From Chryseobacterium phocaeense (GTDB taxonomy: Bacteria > Bacteroidota > Bacteroidia > Flavobacteriales > Weeksellaceae), in contig NZ_LT827015.1 in the NCBI RefSeq assembly GCF_900169075.1, forward strand, positions 310,001 to 374,000: a stretch of 64,000 nucleotides of DNA. The letters are read 5' to 3'. Of the stretch, positions 51,279-58,876 are shown in pieces; the stretch's first letter is position 1, and every line of letters begins with the position of its first letter. A program made the position numbers and the translations under genes. The notes beneath the pieces are model-generated. The model searched no databases. It had not been told where the DNA came from and saw nothing but the letters and a program-made list of their open reading frames with translations.

Positions 51279-51908
51279 TTACATTTTTTTCAGCAACTGG
51301 CTAAACTCGCTCAGGATCATTGCTGTAGCTCCCCAGATAATATATCCGTTGAAATTAATGACCGGAACTTCATGACCTGCGGCCCCGGGCAGTGCCATCA
51401 TTTCAGGACTATCCGGCAGGTTGAGGAAAGAAGTGATGGGAAATTCTATGGTTTCCACGGCTTCGCTCTGCTGAAGAACGAAAAGCGGATTCTTCTTGGT
51501 ATATGAAATATATGGATATACATAAAAATTGCTCGGTGGGATATAGATAGGAGACATTTGACGGATCACCCGGATATAATGTTTATCTATTCCAATTTCT
51601 TCCGAGGTTTCACGTACCGCCGTTTCAGCAAAATCCCTGTCCATTTCCTCACGTTTTCCGCCTGGGAGAGAGATCTGCCCGCTGTGACGGTCATGCTCGT
51701 TGATGGTTCTCTGGATTAAAGGGAAATACCATTCATTGTCTTTTAAATACAAGACAATATTGACCGCCGCAAATTTTGGATTTTTTGCCAGCACTTCATC
51801 ATAGGTGAATACAGGTCGGGAAGGAGGTGAAAATACACCGTGGGCATTGATCCCCGGCAGTTCCACATTGGTTATTTTCCGCAATAAATCTTTTCCAAAA
51901 CTTTCCAT
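51279..51908 (-). CDS. Nudix hydrolase (coenzyme A pyrophosphatase-like)
   Basis: 209 residues with the Nudix box SLPGGKREEMDRDFAETAVRE then TSEEIGI, and the N-terminal PRPVFTYDEVLA. The spacing matches CoA/ADP-ribose-type Nudix enzymes with the UPF0035 pattern. It would hydrolyse CoA or NADH-like pyrophosphates. TAAATTTG ends a few bases before the ATG (51920-51913), again implying a leaderless transcript. 27 bases separate it from the next gene on the same strand. Confidence 0.88.
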   Translation of the reverse strand: MESFGKDLLRKITNVELPGINAHGVFSPPSRPVFTYDEVLAKNPKFAAVNIVLYLKDNEWYFPLIQRTINEHDRHSGQISLPGGKREEMDRDFAETAVRETSEEIGIDKHYIRVIRQMSPIYIPPSNFYVYPYISYTKKNPLFVLQQSEAVETIEFPITSFLNLPDSPEMMALPGAAGHEVPVINFNGYIIWGATAMILSEFSQLLKKM

Positions 51909-52080
51909 ACTTCAAATTTAGCAATATATAGTGAAGAAAAGAACAGGCATTAACATTAATTAACCATTGAGTAGTGATTAATAGATCTAACTGATTAAAG
52001 ATTAAAAATTAAAAGATTGATGAATTTTTTGTGCGATAAATTAGAGTTATTTGATGTATAGTGTTGAAAATCAAAAATAA

Positions 52081-52216
52081 AAAACCGTATTTTTACGTAA
52101 CTGAAATTCGTGATATTGAAAACACGGTAAACAGTTACTTCCAAAACGGTAAACCGTGATTTTGAAAATTTACACTTTAGCCGTGGTTTTTCATTTTGCT
52201 TTAGCTTCTACCTTTG
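52081..52216 (+). promoter_or_regulatory. Curli operon control region with repeated ACGGTAAAC motifs
   Basis: The -7 box TACCTTTG (52209-52216) lies 31 bases before csgA; the -33 region is poor, which suggests an activator is needed. Upstream are an exact palindrome ACGGTAAACCGT (52146-52157), a near copy ACGGTAAACAGT (52124-52135) and an AACCGT site at 52083-52088. GTAACTG (52097-52103) and CAGTTAC (52132-52138) form a wider inverted repeat. The direct repeats CGTGATATTGAAAA and CGTGATTTTGAAAA lie among them. Confidence 0.6.
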
Positions 52217-52247
52217 TCCTACTATTAACCAATTAATTTTTACCAAA

Positions 52248-53066
52248 ATGAAAAACTTTATTACAGGTGTATGTACACTAATGGCCATGAGTTTCAGCTT
52301 CGCACAATCAAATATTGATCTTACTGCCCAGATTGGAAACTTGAATACCGCTACTGTCAATCAGACAGGTTTTTTAAATATCAACAGCCTTACCCAGGAT
52401 GGAAACCGTAATACGGCAGACATTGATCAGGTAGGAGCCCTGAATGTGAACACCGCTGAAAGTATCGGTAACAGAAACTCCATTGATGTAGACCAGGCGG
52501 GTCTCGGAAATACCAATGAGGTAAGCCAGCAGGGAAACAGAAACTCTGCAGTAACCTGGCAGCTGGGTGCTTTTAACTCTACAGAGCAGACCCAGATTGG
52601 AAGAAGAAATGAAACCTCTTCCATGCAGCTGGGAACAGGAAACGCAGTAATACAGTATCAGGATGGAAGAAGAAATGATGCTTCCGCAATGCAGATTGGT
52701 GACGGAAACGATGCCTACCAGGTACAGCTTGGCAGAAGAAATGAAGCAAGCGGGCTTCAGGTCGGTAATGATAACCTTTTAGTACAGTATCAGGATGGCA
52801 ATGATAACAGTGCCACACACGATCAGGGAGGTAATGATAATATTGCGGCTTCTGTTCAGGTGGGTGATGATAATACTGCTATTGGTGTACAGCTGGGAAA
52901 CAGCAATCAGCTATATCAGATCCAGCTGGGAGATTCCAATACCGCTGTAGATGTTCAGATGGGTAACAATAACTTTAGCTGGGTGGCCCAGAGCGGAGAT
53001 TCCCACATCCATGTAGGAACCCAGATGGGTAACGGAAATTCAATGACTGTAATCCAATCCAACTAA
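52248..53066 (+). CDS. csgA: Curlin-repeat fibre protein (CsgA-like)
   Basis: 272 residues with signal peptide MKNFITGVCTLMAMSFSFAQ. The mature protein consists almost wholly of about 22 half-repeats of the pattern QxGxxN spaced about 11 residues (for example QIGNLN, QDGNRN, QLGAFN, QIGRRN, QVGNDN, QMGNNN), the beta-strand/turn units of curli. E. coli CsgA has five full repeats; this one is about twice as long. It is the probable major amyloid subunit, exported by CsgG and assembled on the surface. The reading frame is followed by a hairpin which should lower readthrough to the genes behind it. Confidence 0.93.
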   Translation: MKNFITGVCTLMAMSFSFAQSNIDLTAQIGNLNTATVNQTGFLNINSLTQDGNRNTADIDQVGALNVNTAESIGNRNSIDVDQAGLGNTNEVSQQGNRNSAVTWQLGAFNSTEQTQIGRRNETSSMQLGTGNAVIQYQDGRRNDASAMQIGDGNDAYQVQLGRRNEASGLQVGNDNLLVQYQDGNDNSATHDQGGNDNIAASVQVGDDNTAIGVQLGNSNQLYQIQLGDSNTAVDVQMGNNNFSWVAQSGDSHIHVGTQMGNGNSMTVIQSN

Positions 53067-53087
53067 TAATGACTGTAATCAAGGAAT

Positions 53088-53118
53088 AAAAAGGAGAAGC
53101 TGAGGTTTTCTCCTTTTT
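53088..53118 (+). terminator. Hairpin between csgA and the csgB-like gene (attenuator)
   Basis: AAAAAGGAGAA / TTCTCCTTTTTT stem, followed by T-run. It can reduce but not abolish transcription of the downstream curli genes. Confidence 0.75.
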
Positions 53119-53221
53119 TAAGCTTTTCATGATAGGACATACCCGGAAACCGGATTTTATATTTCTATCTGCCGGGTGTGTTTTTCAGAATAGTCTTGAA
53201 ATACTTTAAACAATTAATACC

Positions 53222-53620
53222 ATGTTTAAACCGGAATGGGGTGCCTTTACACTTTTCGCCGCAGCCTGCCTGCAGGCACAGCAGATAGACTGGGACAAGA
53301 TCAACAGCGATACGGTTCTTAATCTCCTGGTAAAACAACAGACAGAACAGCAGGTTTTCGGTTCCGGTGTCATTCAGCTCGGAGATCATAATAACGCAGA
53401 GCTTTCTGTTAATGCAAGAACAAACATTGCCGTACAGCAGTTCGGAGATTATAATTCGCTTTATTTTATCAATTCTTTTACAGATAAAGAAACCAAAACA
53501 GCCGTTACTGCACAGGGAAATAACAATATTATTGATATTACCGGAAGCAACAGTGTTTCAGACGGAATGCAGATCAATGTAAAAGGTGACAACAAGACCA
53601 TTTTCATGAGAAACTATTAA
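53222..53620 (+). CDS. csgB: Curli nucleator candidate (CsgB-like)
   Basis: 132 residues. The N-terminus MFKPEWGAFTLFAAACLQAQ is an unusual but plausible signal peptide (only one lysine, a glutamate early). After a variable part (DWDKINSDTVLNLLVKQQTE), a few curlin-type repeats occur (QLGDHNNAELSV, QQFGDYNSLYF, AQGNNNIIDI, VKGDNKTIFM). Fewer repeats and a non-repetitive N-terminal part fit the nucleator CsgB rather than the fibre. Spacing of 8 bases to csgE. Assignment by context and repeat type. Confidence 0.78.
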   Translation: MFKPEWGAFTLFAAACLQAQQIDWDKINSDTVLNLLVKQQTEQQVFGSGVIQLGDHNNAELSVNARTNIAVQQFGDYNSLYFINSFTDKETKTAVTAQGNNNIIDITGSNSVSDGMQINVKGDNKTIFMRNY

Positions 53621-53627
53621 AATTCAG

Positions 53628-54362
53628 ATGATGAAACTTTCATATTCCCTGAAACTGTGTACTTTATTTATCTTCCTGTCTGCAGCAGTTGACGGGCAGG
53701 AAGATAAAAAAGTAACGGCCAGGATCGAAAGCAGTGTCCTTGAAAATCAGATCAGGCTCAAAGCAGTAGTCACCAACAATACTGCAGTGTATAAAGAACT
53801 TAATTACCTTCTGATCTCTATTAAAAAAGGAAGTGCAGGAAACCTTTCCAATAACCAGCAGGGCGGGAAGTTTTCCATCAATCCCAACGAAGTGAAAGTT
53901 TTATCGGAAATCAATGTAACTCTTGAGCAGAAAGACGCTTTGAAAGCCTTCCTCTATGTGAAAGATGAAGAAACACAAAAGCTGATCGCAAAGGACAGTC
54001 TAGAACTGAATACCGATCTGTTTAGAAAGAAAACAGCTAAAGTGGAAGAAGATGCAGTATTTGAACTGAAGGGGCTTACGATTGATGAGACCAAAACCAA
54101 GGTTGGAAAAGATTTTTATGATCTCTTTTATCTTCAGTACAGCCAGCTCCCTGACAAAAGCTCCGGTGCAGTCACCATCTCCGAACTTCCTCTCCGCGGA
54201 ACCAGCGGCCAGATCAGCATCCAGATTGACGATAAGGTTATTTACAGCTTTATGACCAATCCCAACGAAGATTATCTGAAAGAACAGCTGGCAGCCGGCT
54301 TAAAATATATCAAAGAATTTAATGCAAAGAAAAACCTTATTAAAAATGAATTCATTTACTAA
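53628..54362 (+). CDS. csgE: CsgE with probable N-terminal CsgH-like domain
   Basis: 244 residues: signal peptide to about residue 24, then a beta-sandwich-like region (about 25-130; ISIKKGSAGNLSNNQQGGKF, LSEINVTLEQKDALKAFLYV) resembling the CsgH/CsgC Ig-type fold, then a typical CsgE domain (FELKGLTIDETKTKVGKDFY, LPLRGTSGQISIQID) to about residue 235. CsgE binds CsgA in the periplasm and caps CsgG; CsgC/CsgH stops early amyloid formation. The fusion would combine both roles in one periplasmic protein; this is my reading, not proven. Confidence 0.86.
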   Translation: MMKLSYSLKLCTLFIFLSAAVDGQEDKKVTARIESSVLENQIRLKAVVTNNTAVYKELNYLLISIKKGSAGNLSNNQQGGKFSINPNEVKVLSEINVTLEQKDALKAFLYVKDEETQKLIAKDSLELNTDLFRKKTAKVEEDAVFELKGLTIDETKTKVGKDFYDLFYLQYSQLPDKSSGAVTISELPLRGTSGQISIQIDDKVIYSFMTNPNEDYLKEQLAAGLKYIKEFNAKKNLIKNEFIY

Positions 54363-54373
54363 AAACGTCCGCC

Positions 54374-54784
54374 ATGAAAACTTTTATCATTATTTTGACC
54401 TTTATTGCGGGTATTTTCTCCGGAAAATCCCAGCAGCTCGTCTATAAGCCCGTTAATCCTGCATTCGGTGGTGATACTTTTAATTACCAGTGGCTTTTAA
54501 GTTCGGCAAATGCTCAGAATCAGTTTGATGACAAAGATGATTACAGCAGTTTGCTTGATGGCATTAATTCCCTTGACAGTTTCAGCCAGAGTTTGAACAG
54601 GCAGGTGCTGAGTGAGCTGTCCAGGAAATTATTTGAAGATCAGTTCGGGGAGGGCAGTATAAAGCCCGGAAATTATCTTTTCGGATCACTTTATCTGCAG
54701 ATTACTACTACAGCCCAGGGACTTTTGATCAACATTTTGGATACCAGTTCAGGCGATCAGTCCGAGATCGTTATTCCAAAATAA
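54374..54784 (+). CDS. csgF: Curli assembly protein CsgF
   Basis: 136 residues: signal peptide MKTFIIILTFIAGIFSGKSQ, then QLVYKPVNPAFGGDTFNYQW and LLSSANAQNQ, the N-terminal segment that in E. coli inserts into the CsgG channel. Downstream residues are acidic and serine-rich. It is an outer-surface accessory protein, 11 bases after csgE and 26 before csgG. Confidence 0.92.
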   Translation: MKTFIIILTFIAGIFSGKSQQLVYKPVNPAFGGDTFNYQWLLSSANAQNQFDDKDDYSSLLDGINSLDSFSQSLNRQVLSELSRKLFEDQFGEGSIKPGNYLFGSLYLQITTTAQGLLINILDTSSGDQSEIVIPK

Positions 54785-54810
54785 AAACTAACTCAATAAC
54801 CAAACTTATC

Positions 54811-56175
54811 ATGAAAACTTACACTTACACCAGAATTTTTTTCTGTACATTCCTGCTATGCCTCATGCAGGCCTGCAGCTCGATCCTGGGGCTTCCTTCC
54901 GATCCCGGGAGATCCACAATGGGGGAACTTACGCCCTCTACTGCAGAACTGAGGAACCTTCCTCTTCCCAAAGAAAAAATTGTCATCGGCGTTTACAAAT
55001 TCAGGGACCAGACCGGTCAATACAAGCCGTCGGAAAACGGGAATAACTGGAGTACGGCTGTTCCGCAGGGAACTACTACCATTCTGATCAAAGCACTGGA
55101 AGACAGCCGGTGGTTTATCCCCATTGAAAGGGAAAATATTGCCAATCTTTTGAACGAAAGACAGATCATCCGGTCTACCAGACAGGAATATATGAAAGAC
55201 GCCGACAAAAACAGCCAGTCGCTTCCGCCCCTTCTCTATGCAGGAATTCTCCTCGAAGGCGGTGTGATTTCCTATGACAGCAATGTCCTTACAGGTGGTC
55301 TCGGCGCGAGGTACTTCGGAATAGGTGCTTCCACGCAGTACCGTCAGGATAGGATCACGATTTATTTACGGGCTGTTTCTACGCTTAACGGTGAGATTCT
55401 CAAAACCGTTTATACTTCCAAAACCATTCTTTCTACCAGCGTGAACGGAAGTTTTTTCAGATATATCGATACCGAAAGGCTGCTGGAAGCGGAAGTGGGG
55501 CTTACCCAGAATGAACCGGTACAGCTTGCGGTGACTGAGGCTATTGAAAAAGCCGTAAGATCTCTGATTGTTGAAGGCATCAGGGACAAAATATGGGGGA
55601 AAGCCTCAGAAAATCTAACGGACTACCAGGCGATGATCAATGAGTACAATAAAGAGCAGGAAGAAAATGCCGGCAGAACAGTAGGGAATAAGTTTCCCGA
55701 AAATTACAGAAAGAAGGTTTCCCTTTTTGCCAACATCGAAGCCCAGAAAATCAAAGATGATTATGTAAATCCTGAAATGAATGCAGGCGGAAAACTGGGT
55801 GTTAAATATTTTATCAGTCCCAATTTCAATATTGAAGCCAGCGGAGGCTATTTCACCCTGGAGAATAAAAATATTGTGAAAAAAAATTACGTGGTTCCTG
55901 AGCTTAATCTCGAATTCCTGCTGTTCCCCAAATACAGATTAAGTCCGTACATCTATGGCGGATTGGGAGCCATGTTTTCCAAATACAAACCGCAGTACAA
56001 AGCACAGGTTGGCGGCGGACTGGAATATATGATCGGGAACAATACCGGAATCCGGGCTTCTTCACAATATGATGTCGGGTTTAAAGATAACTGGGAAGGA
56101 ATAGTGAACGGAAAAAGAAAGGATCAGGCGCTCCGGTTTGCCCTTGGAATCAATTTTTACCTTGGAAACAAATAA
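54811..56175 (+). CDS. csgG: CsgG curli secretion channel with C-terminal outer-membrane beta-barrel-like domain
   Basis: 454 residues, compared with about 277 in E. coli. Lipoprotein signal with Cys22 in LMQACSS. Residues about 35-275 match CsgG: VYKFRDQTGQYKPS, SRWFIPIERENIANLLNERQ, and LLEGGVISYDSN with GGLGARYFGIGASTQYRQD, TSKTILSTSVNGSFFRYID. The channel constriction reads KPSENGNNWSTAVPQ instead of the E. coli YPASNF region; N79-W80 replace N55-F56 and the tyrosine is not kept. The extra about 170 residues (from about residue 290: FANIEAQKIKDDYVNPEMNA ...) show beta strands and a terminal FALGINFYLG, like a small OmpA/OmpW-type barrel. Last of the csg core genes. Confidence 0.93.
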   Translation: MKTYTYTRIFFCTFLLCLMQACSSILGLPSDPGRSTMGELTPSTAELRNLPLPKEKIVIGVYKFRDQTGQYKPSENGNNWSTAVPQGTTTILIKALEDSRWFIPIERENIANLLNERQIIRSTRQEYMKDADKNSQSLPPLLYAGILLEGGVISYDSNVLTGGLGARYFGIGASTQYRQDRITIYLRAVSTLNGEILKTVYTSKTILSTSVNGSFFRYIDTERLLEAEVGLTQNEPVQLAVTEAIEKAVRSLIVEGIRDKIWGKASENLTDYQAMINEYNKEQEENAGRTVGNKFPENYRKKVSLFANIEAQKIKDDYVNPEMNAGGKLGVKYFISPNFNIEASGGYFTLENKNIVKKNYVVPELNLEFLLFPKYRLSPYIYGGLGAMFSKYKPQYKAQVGGGLEYMIGNNTGIRASSQYDVGFKDNWEGIVNGKRKDQALRFALGINFYLGNK

Positions 56176-56186
56176 AAACATGAACT

Positions 56187-57698
56187 ATGAAAACTTTAAT
56201 CAAAATACTCAGCATATTCATCCTTACTTTTTGTCTGTTTTCATGTGATGAAGATCTTATAGAACAGGCTCAGACAGGATCATTGAAAGGAAAAGTGGTG
56301 AAAAGAGGCACCAATGTGCCCATTTCTAATGTGAAAATTTTTACAGCACCCACTACACAGACTGTTTTCAGCGGCACAGACGGAACTTTCGAAATCGCTG
56401 CAATGCCTGTCGGGAATTATTCCGTAAAGGCTGAATTATCCGGTTATGTCACCAATTTCCAGGGTGTTAATATACAAAGTCAGAATCAGGTGGTTACCGT
56501 TGTTTTTGAAATGGACGACGATGAATCCCTTAATTCTCCTCCTTCTGCGCCGCAGCTGCTTAGTCCGGTAGATAATGCGGTGAATCAGCCTTTGAATGTT
56601 GAGCTGACGTGGACCGCTACGGATCCCGATACAGCTGATGTTTTAAGATATAGTTTAACAATTAAAAATAATCTTGATACCCAGGTGGTTCAGGTTAATG
56701 ATTTGGCTGCGAATCACTATTCGCTGTCCAATTTGAAGTTTGGTGTTAGTTACTTCTGGCAGGTGTCTGTTTCGGACGGCATTCACCCGCCAGTTTTAAG
56801 TTCTGTCAGTAAGTTCACCACCAATATGGTTCCTGCCAACCGATATCATTATGTGCGGAAACAAAACGGAAACTTTGTGATTATGTCCAGTGATCAGCAG
56901 GGAAACAGCTTCCAGTTGACCAACTCATCCTATAACAGCTGGAGGCCGAGGAAAAATAATAATGCAGGACTGGTTGCATTTCTGCGGACTGAGGGCGGAA
57001 GTACCCATATTTATACCACAAATCCCGATGGATCCAATCCGTTTAAAGTAACTTCAGTACCGGCAGCCGGTTTTAATAATTATGAAATGGATTTTGCATG
57101 GAGCACCAACGGTCAGGAAATCATTTATTCAAATTTCAATAAATTATACAGGATCAATAAAGACGGCAGCGGCCTGAATCTGGTCTACACAACGCCGGAC
57201 GGCAGCATGATCTCCGAATGCGACTGGAGCTATGACGGAAGTAAAATTGCCCTGAAAACGAATGATTACAGCGGATACAATACCAAAATCTATATTATTG
57301 ATATGGCCGGAAGTGTAATAAAAACCGTTGTATCAGGAACTGCCGGGGCTGCAGGCGGCCTGAATTTCTCCGTGGACGGACAAATGCTGGTATTTACAAG
57401 AGATGTATCAGGTTACCAGGACGGAAGCGGAAACTATCGTCAGCTGGATTCCCGTATCTTCATCTATCATCTCATCAGTGATGCGGTGTACGATATCTCC
57501 GAAGAAAGCGAAAAACCATTCGGAACCAATGATTTTGATCCGAGATTCTCCCCGAATAATGCTCAGATTATCTTTACCAACACCTCCAATGACAATATAT
57601 CCCAGAAAAATGTAATGGTTATCGAACTCAACTCTACTATGACGGATCTTTCCAGAGCGTCTCTGTTCAGTAATGGAGAGATGCCGGATTATGAGTAG
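56187..57698 (+). CDS. Surface lipoprotein with carboxypeptidase-like, FN3-like and beta-propeller domains
   Basis: 503 residues; lipoprotein signal with Cys20 followed by DEDL (acidic residues after the cysteine suggest surface export in Bacteroidota). Domains: carboxypeptidase regulatory-like beta-sandwich (about 32-110, GSLKGKVVKRGTNVPISNVK), FN3-like region (about 118-215, SAPQLLSPVDNAVNQPLNVE), and a TolB/PD40-type propeller (about 220-503, repeated motifs such as WSTNGQEIIYSN and FSVDGQMLVFTRD). It starts 11 bases after csgG, so belongs to the operon. No such component exists in E. coli; a role in fibre anchoring or capsule interaction is a guess. Confidence 0.88.
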   Translation: MKTLIKILSIFILTFCLFSCDEDLIEQAQTGSLKGKVVKRGTNVPISNVKIFTAPTTQTVFSGTDGTFEIAAMPVGNYSVKAELSGYVTNFQGVNIQSQNQVVTVVFEMDDDESLNSPPSAPQLLSPVDNAVNQPLNVELTWTATDPDTADVLRYSLTIKNNLDTQVVQVNDLAANHYSLSNLKFGVSYFWQVSVSDGIHPPVLSSVSKFTTNMVPANRYHYVRKQNGNFVIMSSDQQGNSFQLTNSSYNSWRPRKNNNAGLVAFLRTEGGSTHIYTTNPDGSNPFKVTSVPAAGFNNYEMDFAWSTNGQEIIYSNFNKLYRINKDGSGLNLVYTTPDGSMISECDWSYDGSKIALKTNDYSGYNTKIYIIDMAGSVIKTVVSGTAGAAGGLNFSVDGQMLVFTRDVSGYQDGSGNYRQLDSRIFIYHLISDAVYDISEESEKPFGTNDFDPRFSPNNAQIIFTNTSNDNISQKNVMVIELNSTMTDLSRASLFSNGEMPDYE

Positions 57699-57932
57699 AA
57701 TGCCGGTTTTGGAGTGGGAGAGTAGGAGGGTTTGAGAGCATGGATGGGTTATAAGTTATGAATTATGACTTATGAGTTTTCGGGATGCCGTGATGCATAA
57801 CCTCAGGTGATACGAGTGTGAGTGTTTAAATGACTGGAAATAGTAAAAGAACAGTAAATATTTGAATCTCAAGCGAATAATTGACGGTTTAGGTCCTCGA
57901 AGCCACCAGTACAACAATCTCTTCACCTCAGT
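57699..57932. other. Gene-free end of the curli operon with degenerate repeats
   Basis: 57740-57790 (GGGTTATAAGTTATGAATTATG) resembles, inverted, the units at 3690-3760. No convincing gene. A 61-residue antisense frame here has no family features. Confidence 0.45.
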
Positions 57933-57981
57933 CCCATTCAAAAAAAATCCAAATCTTCGATTTGGATTTTTTTTGAATGGG
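57933..57981. terminator. Bidirectional terminator between the curli operon and the LuxR gene
   Basis: A perfect 23-bp inverted repeat (57933-57955 with 57959-57981) around TTC; both arms contain A8/T8 runs, so it fits a two-way terminator for the convergent transcripts. Confidence 0.9.
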
Positions 57982-57999
57982 AAGCGAATTTTTTTTTCA

Positions 58000-58650
58000 T
58001 CAATCTATTATGTGGTTTTCTAAGGCATATTTTACTATTCCTACAGAATTTTTTGCGTTTAGTTTCAGGAGGATCCTTTTGCGGTGGGTTTCTACAGTGT
58101 TGATACTGATAAAGAGTTTTTCACAAATATCCTTGCTGCTGAAGCCGTCGCATATCAGTTTAAGGATCTCCATTTCTCTGCGTGTTAATGGTTCTTTGAT
58201 GTGGGGATTGGGTTTTCCTTCCTCACTGCTTATAAAGTTGATCATTCTTTCTTTTGCGCTGTCACAGATGTAGATCTCATTGAGCAGCAATGCATTGATG
58301 GATTTCAGGAATTCATCATACCTGCTGTTTTTATCGAGATAGCTTTTTATGCCTTTGTTGAAAAGCTTCCGGATGTCTGCCATATCATAACTATTGCCAA
58401 TCACAATAATCTTGATTTTTTTGTCTTTTGAAGTGATGTCTTCTACAAGCCTGAAAATATCGGTAAGCATCAGCATATTGGAGCTTATCACAAGGATTTC
58501 AGGAGGGGCTTCTTTTAACTGTTCAAATAGGGGTTCATAAGAATTACAAATATCAATCGTATTGAAAATTTTGCTCTGGGAGAGCAGTTTTGATAAGCCT
58601 TCTGTATACAGCAGCGGCTCATCAAAGATGGTTAATCTCGGTTTCATCAT
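58000..58650 (-). CDS. LuxR-type response regulator with degenerate receiver domain (curli regulator candidate)
   Basis: 216 residues: a receiver-like domain (TIFDEPLLYTEGLSKLLSQS, with D10-E11 acidic pair) in which the phosphoacceptor position is Ser56 (ILVISSNM), and a C-terminal LuxR HTH (LTRREMEILKLICDGFSSKD, then ISINTVETHRKRI). CsgD of E. coli has a similar layout and also acts without normal phosphorylation. The gene converges on the curli operon, so a curli activator is likely, though it does not directly precede it. It may bind the ACGGTAAAC sites; not tested. Confidence 0.85.
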   Translation of the reverse strand: MMKPRLTIFDEPLLYTEGLSKLLSQSKIFNTIDICNSYEPLFEQLKEAPPEILVISSNMLMLTDIFRLVEDITSKDKKIKIIVIGNSYDMADIRKLFNKGIKSYLDKNSRYDEFLKSINALLLNEIYICDSAKERMINFISSEEGKPNPHIKEPLTRREMEILKLICDGFSSKDICEKLFISINTVETHRKRILLKLNAKNSVGIVKYALENHIID

Positions 58651-58876
58651 GGTTAGTTTTGTTTATATAAAAATATAAAAAAATCTTTACATTTTACATA
58701 AAAATAACAATTAATTGTAATTTTTTACATAAATAATGATTAAAAAACTGGAATTTTATTGATTATTTGATAAATAATTCTCTTGTTGTGGACTTTTGAA
58801 CCTATATTTTAGAGTTATTGTAGCTAAATTATTGTATTAATAAAGGTTATGTGACTTTTTAATTTAATAAGAAAAA

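Noticed and set aside
52427-52818. Minus-strand frames across csgA
   Set aside because: Caused by the repeated DNA of the curlin units; no independent support.
52300-53060. Possible CRISPR-like or tandem DNA repeat in csgA
   Set aside because: The repetition is at protein level (11-residue QxGxxN units) with diverged DNA and no spacer pattern.
57756-57941. 61-residue minus-strand frame between the curli operon and the LuxR gene
   Set aside because: Consists of degenerate repeat DNA and part of the terminator; no start signal or recognisable family.
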